Assembly: GCF_014650915.1 (NCBI RefSeq)
Contig: NZ_BMVW01000003.1
Coordinates: forward strand, 186,001-250,000
DNA from: Streptomyces poonensis
GTDB lineage: Bacteria > Actinomycetota > Actinomycetes > Streptomycetales > Streptomycetaceae
Direction: 5' to 3'
Length of the DNA: 64,000 bases
Positions 39,109-47,129 of this stretch are shown in pieces. A model generated the notes under the pieces. It saw only the letters and a program-made list of their open reading frames with translations. It made no database searches and was not told where the DNA came from. Position numbers and translations under genes: made by a program. How positions within the stretch are numbered: the first letter of the stretch is position 1; the number at the start of each line of letters is the position of its first letter.

Positions 39109-40329
39109 ATGTCGTGCCCACTCGGCCGTTCACCGCATCAGACATCCGATCTCAGTGAGTGGCAGGCCGCATTACGGTCCCAGTTCCCCATCATCACCGG
39201 GCACCCGGCCCTGCGGTACCTGGACAGCAGCGCCACCTCCCAGAAGCCGCAGGCCGTACTCGACGCGGTCCACCAGTACCTGACCACCTCCAACGCCAAC
39301 GCGGGCCGCGGCACCTACACCTGGGCCAATCGGACCACGGCCCTGATCGACCAGGCCGAAACCCGGGTGAAGACGTTCCTGCACGACCCGGAACCCGAGC
39401 AGTCCCAGGTCCACTTCACCAGCGGCACGACCGAGGGGCTGCGCACCGTCGCCCGTGACTGGCTCGTCTCCTGCCTGACGGACGGCGACGAGATGATCGT
39501 TCCGTTCGCCGACCACCAGGCCAACGCCCAGCCGTGGCTGGAGACACAGCGGCTGCTCGCCGAGCGCGGCACGCGCGTCGTCATACGGGAGATGCCGTAC
39601 GAAGCGGATTCTCACGACTACGACCAGCAGGCCCTCGCCGGCCTGGTCAATGACCGCACTCGTTTCGTGGCCGCAACGCATGTCCACCATGTCTACGGCG
39701 CCGACATGAACGTGCACCGCATCCGGGCCACGGTGGGTCCAGAGGTCGTCATCTGCCTCGACGCCGCCCAGAGCATCGGGCACAAGACCGTCGACATGAG
39801 CGACCTCGATGTCGACTTCGTCGCGTTCTCCGGCCACAAGGCCATGGCGCTGCCCGGTATCGGAGCGGTGTGGGCCCGCGGCAGGCGGGGCCACCGCTTC
39901 GAGCCGGGCGGATGGAACGGCAGCCCCAACACGAGCGGCGTCGTCAGCCTGCACGCGGCCTTCGACTGGCTGGAGGAGGCCGGGCTCGAGCGCATCGAGG
40001 ACTGGACCGTCGACCTCGGGCTCAGGCTGACCGACGGCCTCAGCAAGCTCCGCTCGTACGAGATCCTCGGCTGTCCCCTGAGCCTGACCGCTGACTCCGC
40101 TGTGCAGCGCAGGCAGGGCATCGTCACCTTCCGCCACCGCGGGATCGGTTCGAACGACCTCGGATTCATCCTCGCCAGTCACGGGCTCATGGTGCGCGCG
40201 GACGGCCACTGCCAGGCCCAAGCCGGTGAGAAGGACTCTTCCGTCCGCGTCAGCCTGCATCTCTACAACACACCCGAGGACATCGACCATCTGCTGCAAA
40301 TCCTGACCGACCTCGACCACGAGAGCTGA
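39109..40329 (+). CDS. Class V aminotransferase / SufS-like cysteine desulfurase
   Basis: 406 residues; GGGAAGGGATTGAC precedes the ATG, which lies 1 nt after the previous stop. Typical landmarks are YLDSSATSQKP, NAGRGTYTWA, FTSGTTEGLR, THVHHVYG, LDAAQSIGH and the PLP lysine in FSGHKAMALPGIG. The C-terminal loop RADGHCQAQ keeps the Cys that forms the persulfide in desulfurases (RSGHHCAQ in SufS), so desulfurase activity is likely. In this operon it probably strips sulfur from cysteine and hands it to the rhodanese domain of the neighbouring fusion protein. It is not part of a suf operon. Confidence 0.9.
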   Translation: MSCPLGRSPHQTSDLSEWQAALRSQFPIITGHPALRYLDSSATSQKPQAVLDAVHQYLTTSNANAGRGTYTWANRTTALIDQAETRVKTFLHDPEPEQSQVHFTSGTTEGLRTVARDWLVSCLTDGDEMIVPFADHQANAQPWLETQRLLAERGTRVVIREMPYEADSHDYDQQALAGLVNDRTRFVAATHVHHVYGADMNVHRIRATVGPEVVICLDAAQSIGHKTVDMSDLDVDFVAFSGHKAMALPGIGAVWARGRRGHRFEPGGWNGSPNTSGVVSLHAAFDWLEEAGLERIEDWTVDLGLRLTDGLSKLRSYEILGCPLSLTADSAVQRRQGIVTFRHRGIGSNDLGFILASHGLMVRADGHCQAQAGEKDSSVRVSLHLYNTPEDIDHLLQILTDLDHES

Positions 40330-40336
40330 GGAGTGT

Positions 40337-41605
40337 ATGCCGAACAGTCAGGGCAGCATCGTCATGGTCGACGTGTACGCGCCGACCATGCGACTGGCCC
40401 GCGCCTTCCAGCAGACGTGCCGCTCCGTGGTGCGCGTACAAAGCACACCCGAGGTACCGCCGGTCTACGGAAGCGGCTTGGGCTTACACGACTTCGCCGA
40501 CAACATCGTCCATCACGGCGACTTCGAGGAGACCGCCAAGGCCGTCGCCGCCCACGATCCGCTCGCCGTCATCACCGGCGGTGAACTGGGAGTCGAACTC
40601 GCCGACCGGATCAGCGAGATGCTCGGCCTGGCCAGCAACGGAACCCGCCTCAGCACCGCGCGCCGCCACAAGTACACCCAGATCGAGACCATCAAGGCCG
40701 CAGGGCTGCCCGGCACACGCCAGCACCTTGCCACGTCGGCGCGCGACGCCGCGGACTGGCATCACACACTGGGCGGCCGTGTGGTCGTCAAGCCCGTCCG
40801 CAGCGCCGGCAACGACGGTGTCACCTTTTGTGCGAGCCCGGACGAGACCGCTGCCGCGTACGAAGAGATCAGCGCCGCCACGAACATCTTCTCCTTGCGC
40901 AACGAAGGCGTCGTCGTCCAGGAACACCTCGGAGGCACCGAGTACGTCGTCAACACGGTCAGCTGCGACGGCCGGCACAGGGCCACCGACGTGTGGCGCT
41001 ACCAGAAGATCTCCGCGAACGGTGTCACCGACCGCATCAGCGCGGCCGTCTCGGTGCACGACGGCACCCCGGAGCGTGCCCGTCTCATCGAGTACGGTTT
41101 CGAGGTGCTGGACGCTCTCGAAGTCCGGTACGGTCCGGCCCATCTGGAGATCATGCTCACCTCCGACGGACCACGGCTGGTCGAGGCGGGGATACGGCTG
41201 TGCGGAGCGGACGCCGCGTACTTCGCGCACCTCGCGGCCGGCGAGTCACAGATCGAACGCACCGTTGACGCCTATCTGCGCCCCGACCGGTTCCTCACCA
41301 CGGTGCGCGAGCCGCACCGGACGGAGCGGCACGTCGCCATGGCGTATCTCACCTCCCCGGTCACCGGAATCCTCGCCTCGTACCCTCTCCTGCCTCAAGT
41401 GACGGCACTGGAGAGCTTTCACAACGTGCACATCGCCGTACGCAAGGGCGACCGGCTGCCCCTGACCGTGAACGACACCACCGAGCCGATGATGATCGGT
41501 CTGGCGCACGCCTCCGAGCACATCGTGATCCGTGATCTCAACACCGTGCAGTACCTCGACGGGGTGGGGTTCTACGCACTGGAGGAAACGGGGGACACGG
41601 CATGA
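40337..41605 (+). CDS. ATP-grasp ligase (first of two)
   Basis: 422 residues; GAGGAG 5 nt before the ATG. The protein has the ATP-grasp order: an N-terminal Rossmann-like part (VDVYAPTMRLARAF), the central nucleotide-binding part (ARRHKYTQIETIKAAGLPGT, VVVKPVRSAGNDGVTF, VVVQEHLGGTEYVVN) and metal-binding residues late in the fold (HLEIMLTSDGPRLVEAGIRL). A C-terminal beta region of about 110 residues follows. Such carboxylate-amine ligases build dipeptide antibiotics and similar compounds. Here the enzyme should join the sulfur or beta-substituted amino acid made upstream to another carboxylic or amino acid. The stop overlaps the next ATG by 4 nt (ATGA). Confidence 0.9.
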   Translation: MPNSQGSIVMVDVYAPTMRLARAFQQTCRSVVRVQSTPEVPPVYGSGLGLHDFADNIVHHGDFEETAKAVAAHDPLAVITGGELGVELADRISEMLGLASNGTRLSTARRHKYTQIETIKAAGLPGTRQHLATSARDAADWHHTLGGRVVVKPVRSAGNDGVTFCASPDETAAAYEEISAATNIFSLRNEGVVVQEHLGGTEYVVNTVSCDGRHRATDVWRYQKISANGVTDRISAAVSVHDGTPERARLIEYGFEVLDALEVRYGPAHLEIMLTSDGPRLVEAGIRLCGADAAYFAHLAAGESQIERTVDAYLRPDRFLTTVREPHRTERHVAMAYLTSPVTGILASYPLLPQVTALESFHNVHIAVRKGDRLPLTVNDTTEPMMIGLAHASEHIVIRDLNTVQYLDGVGFYALEETGDTA

Positions 41606-42843
41606 CCGGGCTCCGGCCGCACATCGTCATCCTGCACCGGTGGCGGTCGCGGTGCGCCACGTACGAGCGGTACCTGGATCACCACGCTCACGCCGTCACT
41701 TACCTCACCACCGAGGTCGGCATGGCGTCCGTTCCGGCACAGGCCGCAGAACTGGTCATCGTGCAGGCCACCGACGACCTGGCCCGGGTCCGCGAAGAAC
41801 TGAAAGGACTCGCCGTCCGCCACGGCCCTCCCCACGCGATCGTCGCGCTGAAGGAGGACGACCTGGTGACCGCGGCACAGCTCGCGGCCGAGTGGAACTG
41901 CGGTGCGCGCAGCCCGGCAGAACTGCGTCCGTTCCGGGACAAGTACCCGATGGTACAGACAGTGAGCCGGGCGGGACTCGCGGTTCCTGCGACGGCCGAA
42001 GCTCCCGACCCATCGGTGATCCGTTCCTTCGCCCGCGTCCACGGCTGGCCGGTCGTCCTCAAACCGCGGATCGGCAGCAGCAGTGAGGGCGTCGTGCGTA
42101 TCGACTGCGACGAGCAACTGGCCGCCCTGCCGTTCGACGGGGAGCAGCCGCAGATTGTGCAGAGCCTCAATCCGCATCCCGTGTACCACGTGGACGGCGT
42201 CTTCGACGGACGGGACCTCCTCTGCTGGAAGTCCTCGCGCTACCTCAACACCTGCCTGGAGTTCCGAGGCGGCAGCCCTCTCGGCTCCGTGGAGGAGGAC
42301 CGGCCCTCCATCACTGAGGCGACCGGCCAGTTCGCCGTCCGGGTCCTGAGGGCCCTGACATCCGCCCCCACCCCTTTCCACCTCGAACTGTTCGTCGACA
42401 CGACCAACGGTACCGGCGAACCCCTCTGCACGTTCCTGGAGGTCGGCGCCCGCGTCGGCGGCGCCGAGATTCCGTATGTGTGGCAGGACGTGCACGGTTA
42501 TGACCTGATGGAAGCCGCCTTCCGTATCGCGCTGGGCGAGCGGCCGTCGTCCTTCCGGCCGAGGCCGGCGACGGAGACCGCCGGATGGCTCCTCGTCCCG
42601 GCCCCGGCGACACGTCCGTGTGTGGTCACCGGCATCACCCCCATGACCGGTCGGCGGCCGGGACCGTACTCGGAGGAACTGCTCAGCCCCGGCGATGTGC
42701 TCCCCGACGCGGGCGCCTACTACGAGCACGTCGGCGGCCGCTTCCGGTTCCGCGGCCCGACCAGCGAGGTTGTCGAGGAGGCCATAAGGATCACCGCACG
42801 CGATTTCCGGGTGACCGGGCGGGCCTGTGGAGACGCACGATGA
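41602..42843 (+). CDS. ATP-grasp ligase (second of two)
   Basis: 413 residues from ATG at 41602, coupled to the preceding gene. It has a shorter Rossmann part with HIVILHRWRSR at the start. The ATP-grasp core contains FRDKYPMVQTVSRAGL, VVLKPRIGSSSEGVV, IVQSLNPHPVYHVDGVF and the metal/ATP residues FHLELFVDTT then FLEVGARVGG. It is only distantly similar to its neighbour, so the two are likely to catalyse different ligations and not to be a recent duplication. The pair suggests a product of at least three building blocks, or two alternative bonds. The 3' end overlaps the exporter start (ATGA). Confidence 0.9.
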   Translation: MTGLRPHIVILHRWRSRCATYERYLDHHAHAVTYLTTEVGMASVPAQAAELVIVQATDDLARVREELKGLAVRHGPPHAIVALKEDDLVTAAQLAAEWNCGARSPAELRPFRDKYPMVQTVSRAGLAVPATAEAPDPSVIRSFARVHGWPVVLKPRIGSSSEGVVRIDCDEQLAALPFDGEQPQIVQSLNPHPVYHVDGVFDGRDLLCWKSSRYLNTCLEFRGGSPLGSVEEDRPSITEATGQFAVRVLRALTSAPTPFHLELFVDTTNGTGEPLCTFLEVGARVGGAEIPYVWQDVHGYDLMEAAFRIALGERPSSFRPRPATETAGWLLVPAPATRPCVVTGITPMTGRRPGPYSEELLSPGDVLPDAGAYYEHVGGRFRFRGPTSEVVEEAIRITARDFRVTGRACGDAR

Positions 42844-44093
42844 CCGGCTTGACGCAGTACCGACGTCTGTGGCGGATACCCGGGGCGCCGATGCTCCTCG
42901 TAGGCGGTGTGGTCGCCCGCCTCGGCCAGGGCGTCACCGTCCTGGCCTGGCTGTTGCTGGTGAAGGAGACGACCGGCGGATTCGGCGAAGCCGGGCTCGT
43001 GGTCGCCAGTATCTCCCTGGCCACCGCGGCCACCGCGCCCGTGGCCGGTCGCCTCGCCGACCGTTTCGGAGCTGCGGGTGTCCTGCCGCTCTACGCGATG
43101 GCGTACGCGGTGCTGCAGGTGCTCCTGCTGATCGCGGTCCTGGCCGGGATGCCGCTGATCCTCCTCTGCGGCGTGGCGGGACTCTCCGGTGCGGCGTTTC
43201 CGGCCATCAGCCCCGCGCTACGTGCAGCGTGGACCACCCTCACCAACGCGGACAGCGGCCACTCGGATCTCCGGCAGGCGGCCATGGCAGCGGAATCCAC
43301 CCTGTTCGAGCTGGTCTTCGTCGTCGGGCCGTTGATCTTCTCCGCCTTCATACTCATCGGCAGTCCGCTCGGCGACGCACTGGAGACCAGCGCCGGTACG
43401 GCCGGGCCCGCGGCGGCCTTGGTGTTCGCCTGCCTGTGCACAGGGTTCGGTACGTTCGCGGTGGCACGCGGCCATGCCATGCGCGGCCTACGCTCGAACG
43501 GCGCTGCGACGCGGGGCGTCGGGCCTCTGCGGGAACCCGTCCTGCGGCACCTGCTGCTGTGCGCGGCGGGCATCGCCTTCTCCTTCGGCGGAGCTCCCGT
43601 CGCCATCGCCGCCTACACCAAAGCCCACGACGGCGCCGCCGCTGAGAGCGCAACCGGAATCCTCGTCGCGGTGTGGAGCATGGGAAGCGCGGCAGCGGGG
43701 CTCTGGTACGGAAGCCGCAAGTTCACCGGATCGCTCAGCCGCCGCTTCCTGCTCCTCCTCGTGGCCCTCTGCTGCGGATACGCGGCATGGTCACTGATGC
43801 CGAACTCATACGCGCTCGGCGCCCTGCTCTTCGTCTCAGGAGCCGTCATCGCACCCGCGCTCACCGTGGAGGCCGAGCTCGTGTCCGAGGCGACACCGGA
43901 GCATCTGCTGAACGAAGCGTACACATGGCTCACCACCGTCAACCTGTCCATGGCCGCCCTGGGCTCTGCCGTCACCGGAGTCGTCGTCGACCGCCCCTTG
44001 GGCTACACCTGGGGATTCCTGGCCGCCGCCGGCGCCGCGGCAGCGGCGGCCACGGTGGCGGGCGCAGCCACCCTGGAGCCCTCCCGACCGTAG
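42840..44093 (+). CDS. MFS transporter, probable exporter of the operon product
   Basis: 417 residues with about 12 hydrophobic segments (for example MLLVGGVVARLGQGVTVLAW, LLIAVLAGMPLILLCGVAG, LLLCAAGIAFSFGGAPVAIA). The cytoplasmic loop after TM2 has the MFS signature GRLADRFGAAG. It is the last gene of the six-gene operon and coupled by a 4-nt overlap to the second ATP-grasp gene, so its cargo is probably the pathway product. It also would offer self-resistance. Ordinary length; no fused domain. Confidence 0.92.
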   Translation: MTGLTQYRRLWRIPGAPMLLVGGVVARLGQGVTVLAWLLLVKETTGGFGEAGLVVASISLATAATAPVAGRLADRFGAAGVLPLYAMAYAVLQVLLLIAVLAGMPLILLCGVAGLSGAAFPAISPALRAAWTTLTNADSGHSDLRQAAMAAESTLFELVFVVGPLIFSAFILIGSPLGDALETSAGTAGPAAALVFACLCTGFGTFAVARGHAMRGLRSNGAATRGVGPLREPVLRHLLLCAAGIAFSFGGAPVAIAAYTKAHDGAAAESATGILVAVWSMGSAAAGLWYGSRKFTGSLSRRFLLLLVALCCGYAAWSLMPNSYALGALLFVSGAVIAPALTVEAELVSEATPEHLLNEAYTWLTTVNLSMAALGSAVTGVVVDRPLGYTWGFLAAAGAAAAAATVAGAATLEPSRP

Positions 44094-44135
44094 TCGCCAT
44101 AGGGCCCGTCACCCCCACGCAGTCCCCACTGCGAC

Positions 44136-44333
44136 CCGCGTGCGGAACGCTTCGTACGCTCGGTCCGCGAGGAGTGCACCGACCGCACCCTGCTGTTCGA
44201 CCGCGGCCACGCCGGGAAAGTTCTCCATGCCTACGCGGAGCACTTCAACACGCACCGGCCTCACCGACGAGTGTCACCGCGCGAGCTGATCACTCGACCA
44301 CATGCGAGCTCAGGTGGTGCGAAGCCATTCTGA
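44136..44333 (+). pseudogene. Integrase-type transposase remnant, 3' part
   Basis: The frame reads PRAERFVRSVREECTDRTLL, then FDRGHAGKVLHAYAEHFNTH and RPHRRVSPREL, ending in TGA at 44331. This is the C-terminal third of the same class of rve transposase whose N-terminal part ends at 34547, and it starts essentially where that part stops. The last catalytic Glu (REEC) is here. Together the two pieces bracket the 34.5-44.1 kb island. Confidence 0.8.
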
Positions 44334-44442
44334 AGCACCACGGGCGGTGACCTGGTGCCCTCGGCCCCGGCACGTGCACCTCCCTCGGCTCCCGGCACCC
44401 TATGCCGACGGGGTGGCTGAAAAACAACGACAAGGAGGGGGC

Positions 44443-44499
44443 GTGACCCCAGAAGTTCGCTTACGCGCAAGGGGGATGCGAGGGCTCACTTTCCCGTGA
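44443..44499 (+). CDS. Very small ORF (18 aa) with strong Shine-Dalgarno
   Basis: GACAAGGAGGGGGC directly precedes GTG at 44443; the frame encodes an arginine-rich 18-residue peptide and stops at 44499. The ribosome-binding site is among the strongest in the window, but the peptide is too short to judge by codon use. It could be a leader peptide, the start of a truncated gene, or chance. Confidence 0.3.
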   Translation: MTPEVRLRARGMRGLTFP

Positions 44500-44610
44500 C
44501 GACTCGGTCCGGCGCACCAGTGGGGCCAGTGTGACACTCTCCAGGGGGCGCGGCAGCGCTCATCCCGTTTCGGCCACCCACGGCACCGGCGATGGCTACA
44601 CTCGCCGCCC

Positions 44611-45033
44611 ATGCAAGAGTTCGACCGGAAGACAAACCGGAAGAAATCACCCTGCCCTTCATCGGGTCCCGACACCGTCGGCCGGCGTGCGAGGACGGTG
44701 CGGCCCACGGCCGGACGTGCCGTCCGCACCCCCGCATCGACGCCTTCCGACCAGGCGTGCGTCGCTGAGTGTGCTCCTGGGGACGGACGTGGACAGCGCG
44801 GTGGATGCACTCCGGGGACATGCCGGGCGGCAGCCGGCCGGCGAGGACGCACCGACCGCCCCGACCGCCCCGCCCAGGTGCCGACGCGACCCGCCGCCCG
44901 GGCGGCCCTCCCGGCCGGTGACCGGCCGGCGCCGCCTCACACCGGGCTGGGAGCGGTCACGCCGGCCACCGGCTTCCGCCGGACAAACCTCGATCCGGCT
45001 GTGCTCGACGCCGATCCGGGGACGGTGGGGTGA
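44611..45033 (+). CDS. Doubtful 140-aa ORF upstream of the GT2 gene
   Basis: The ATG lies 7-18 nt after a short AT-richer stretch (ggctacactcgccgccc) and the TGA overlaps the next GTG start by 4 nt. The sequence is mostly Arg/Pro/Thr-rich low complexity with no domain; only the end (GFRRTNLDPAVLDADPGTVG) looks like ordinary protein. Coupling to the following gene is the only argument for it. Confidence 0.25.
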   Translation: MQEFDRKTNRKKSPCPSSGPDTVGRRARTVRPTAGRAVRTPASTPSDQACVAECAPGDGRGQRGGCTPGTCRAAAGRRGRTDRPDRPAQVPTRPAARAALPAGDRPAPPHTGLGAVTPATGFRRTNLDPAVLDADPGTVG

Positions 45034-47129
45034 GCCGTTCGGCGCGACGTCGGCACGCCCGTTCCCGCGATCCCCGCGGACACTGGCGGCTGCTGGCCCT
45101 GACTCTGCCCTTGGTCTTCGCCGCCCTGCTCTTCGAGGGCTGGACCATCCACGAGGTGGACGCCGCCAAGACGCGGCGCCCGTGCACCAGGCCCGTGCCG
45201 AGGGCCGTGGACGAGAGCGGCCCCGTCCTGCGCCGTCTCGGCGCGGAGAAGGTGTCCTCCGCCGCGGCGCCCCCACGCACCGTCGCCCTCACCTACGACG
45301 GCGGTCCCGATCCCGAGTGGACCCCCCGCCTGTTGGACCTGCTCCGCAAGCACCACGCGCGCGCCACCTTCTTCGTGTTCGGAGCCCAGGCGGCACGCCA
45401 TCCGGACCTGATCCGGCGCATCCTCGACGAGGGCCACGAGATCGGCTCGAACACGTACACCGGAGCCGACCTCGGCTCCTCGTCGCGCGTCCGCTTCGCC
45501 ATGGAACTGGCCCTCACCCGGAAGACTCTCGCGGGCACGGCCGGCATCCGCACCAGCCTGCTGCGGATGCCGCTGACCAGCCAGGTGGACACGCTGTGCG
45601 GCGCCGAGGGGAAGGCGGCCCGGAGCGCCGCCGCGGACGGCCATGTGCTGGTCGCCGCCGACCGGCCGGACCGTGATCCGGCACGCGGCCTGATCCGGCA
45701 GTTCAGCCAGACGGAACTGGCGTACCAGGAGACGGAGAAGCTGCTCGACGACCCGCACGCCGACCGGTTCACCACCGTGACGGACGCGGTCGGCATGCCG
45801 CCCGCCCACACCCGGGTGACCGCCTTCGAGCGGTGGCAGGGCAGGGGGCTGAACTGGACGGTGACCGCCGGAAACACGTTCACGCACGTCATGACCTGGG
45901 TGCTGGTCGTGGCGGGAGCGCTCGGCCTGCTGCGGCTGTTGATGCTGACCTTCTTCGCCCGCGCCCATGTCCGGCGTCTTACCCGCCTCCGCCCCGGAGC
46001 GCCCTGGCTGCGGGAGGTCGGCGCACCCGTGACGGTCCTCGTGCCCGCCTACAACGAGGAGGCCGGGATCGAGTCCACCGTCCGTTCGCTGCTCGCCTCC
46101 ACCCACCCGCACCTCGAGATCATCGTGATCGACGACGGCTCGACGGACCGGACGGCGGACCTCGCCACCCGCATCGACGACCCCCGGGTGCGAGTGATCC
46201 GGCAGCCCAACTCGGGGAAGGCGGCCGCACTCAACACCGGCCTGGCAAACGCCTCGTACGGCATCGTGGTGATGGTCGACGCCGACACCGTCTTCGAGGC
46301 CGACGCCCTGCACCGGCTCATCCAGCCGCTCGCCCATCCCGCCGTCGGCGCCGTCAGCGGTAACACCAAGGTCGGCAACCGGCGCGGCCTGCTCGGCAGA
46401 TGGCAGCACCTGGAGTACGTCTTCGGCTTCAACCTCGACCGGCGCATGTTCGAGGTGCTGGAGTGCATGCCGACGGTGCCGGGAGCCATCGGCGCCTTCC
46501 GCCGGGACGCGCTGATGGGCGTCGGCGGGGTCAGTGAGGACACCCTCGCCGAGGACACCGACCTCACGATGACCATGTGGCGGGCCGGCTGGCGGGTGGT
46601 CTACGAGGAGTCGGCCGTCGCCTGGACGGAAGTGCCCACCTCGCTGCGCCAGTTGTGGCGGCAGCGCTACCGCTGGTGCTACGGCACCCTCCAGGCGATG
46701 GGAAAGCACCGCGGGGCCGTCCTCGAAGTGGGCCCGGCCGGACGATTCGCCCGCCGCGGACTGACCTATCTGACCCTCTTCCAGGTGATCCTGCCGCTGC
46801 TGGCACCGGTCGTCGACCTCTTCGCGGTGTACGGGGTGCTGTTCACCGACCCCGTGCGGTCGACCGGCGTGTGGCTCGGCTTCCTCACCGTCCAGCTGCT
46901 GTGCGCCGGCTACGCCCTGAGACTCGACGGCGAACGCCTGCGGACCCTGTGGTCGCTGCCGCTGCAGCTCTTCGTCTACCGGCAGCTGATGTACCTGGTC
47001 GTCATCCAGTCCGTGGTCGCCCTCCTGCTCGGCACACGGCTGAGGTGGCACCGCATGCAGCGGTCCGGCACCGCCGCCAGTGAGCAGCTCAGACAACCGA
47101 TCGCCGCACGACAGCTGCCCTTGAGGTGA
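45030..47129 (+). CDS. GT2 glycosyltransferase fused to degenerate NodB deacetylase domain
   Basis: 699 residues. An N-terminal membrane anchor (LLALTLPLVFAALLFEGWTI) is followed by a NodB-like domain (about 85-210) whose metal and catalytic motifs are lost. TFDDGP reads TYDGGP, the H(S/T)xxH metal site reads NTYTGADL, and the usual RPPYG-type arginine motif reads LRMPLTSQ. A membrane helix (about 290-312) leads to an intact family 2 glycosyltransferase (about 330-560) with VPAYNEE, IDDGSTDRT, VDADT, EDTDLTM and QRYRW. Further C-terminal membrane helices follow. The transferase should polymerise or transfer sugar at the membrane; the NodB part is probably structural. The stop overlaps the LCP start (GTGA). 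Confidence 0.92.
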   Translation: MSRSARRRHARSRDPRGHWRLLALTLPLVFAALLFEGWTIHEVDAAKTRRPCTRPVPRAVDESGPVLRRLGAEKVSSAAAPPRTVALTYDGGPDPEWTPRLLDLLRKHHARATFFVFGAQAARHPDLIRRILDEGHEIGSNTYTGADLGSSSRVRFAMELALTRKTLAGTAGIRTSLLRMPLTSQVDTLCGAEGKAARSAAADGHVLVAADRPDRDPARGLIRQFSQTELAYQETEKLLDDPHADRFTTVTDAVGMPPAHTRVTAFERWQGRGLNWTVTAGNTFTHVMTWVLVVAGALGLLRLLMLTFFARAHVRRLTRLRPGAPWLREVGAPVTVLVPAYNEEAGIESTVRSLLASTHPHLEIIVIDDGSTDRTADLATRIDDPRVRVIRQPNSGKAAALNTGLANASYGIVVMVDADTVFEADALHRLIQPLAHPAVGAVSGNTKVGNRRGLLGRWQHLEYVFGFNLDRRMFEVLECMPTVPGAIGAFRRDALMGVGGVSEDTLAEDTDLTMTMWRAGWRVVYEESAVAWTEVPTSLRQLWRQRYRWCYGTLQAMGKHRGAVLEVGPAGRFARRGLTYLTLFQVILPLLAPVVDLFAVYGVLFTDPVRSTGVWLGFLTVQLLCAGYALRLDGERLRTLWSLPLQLFVYRQLMYLVVIQSVVALLLGTRLRWHRMQRSGTAASEQLRQPIAARQLPLR

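Noticed and set aside
45290..45600. Active chitooligosaccharide/peptidoglycan deacetylase
   Set aside because: All NodB metal ligands and the catalytic Asp/His pattern are replaced.
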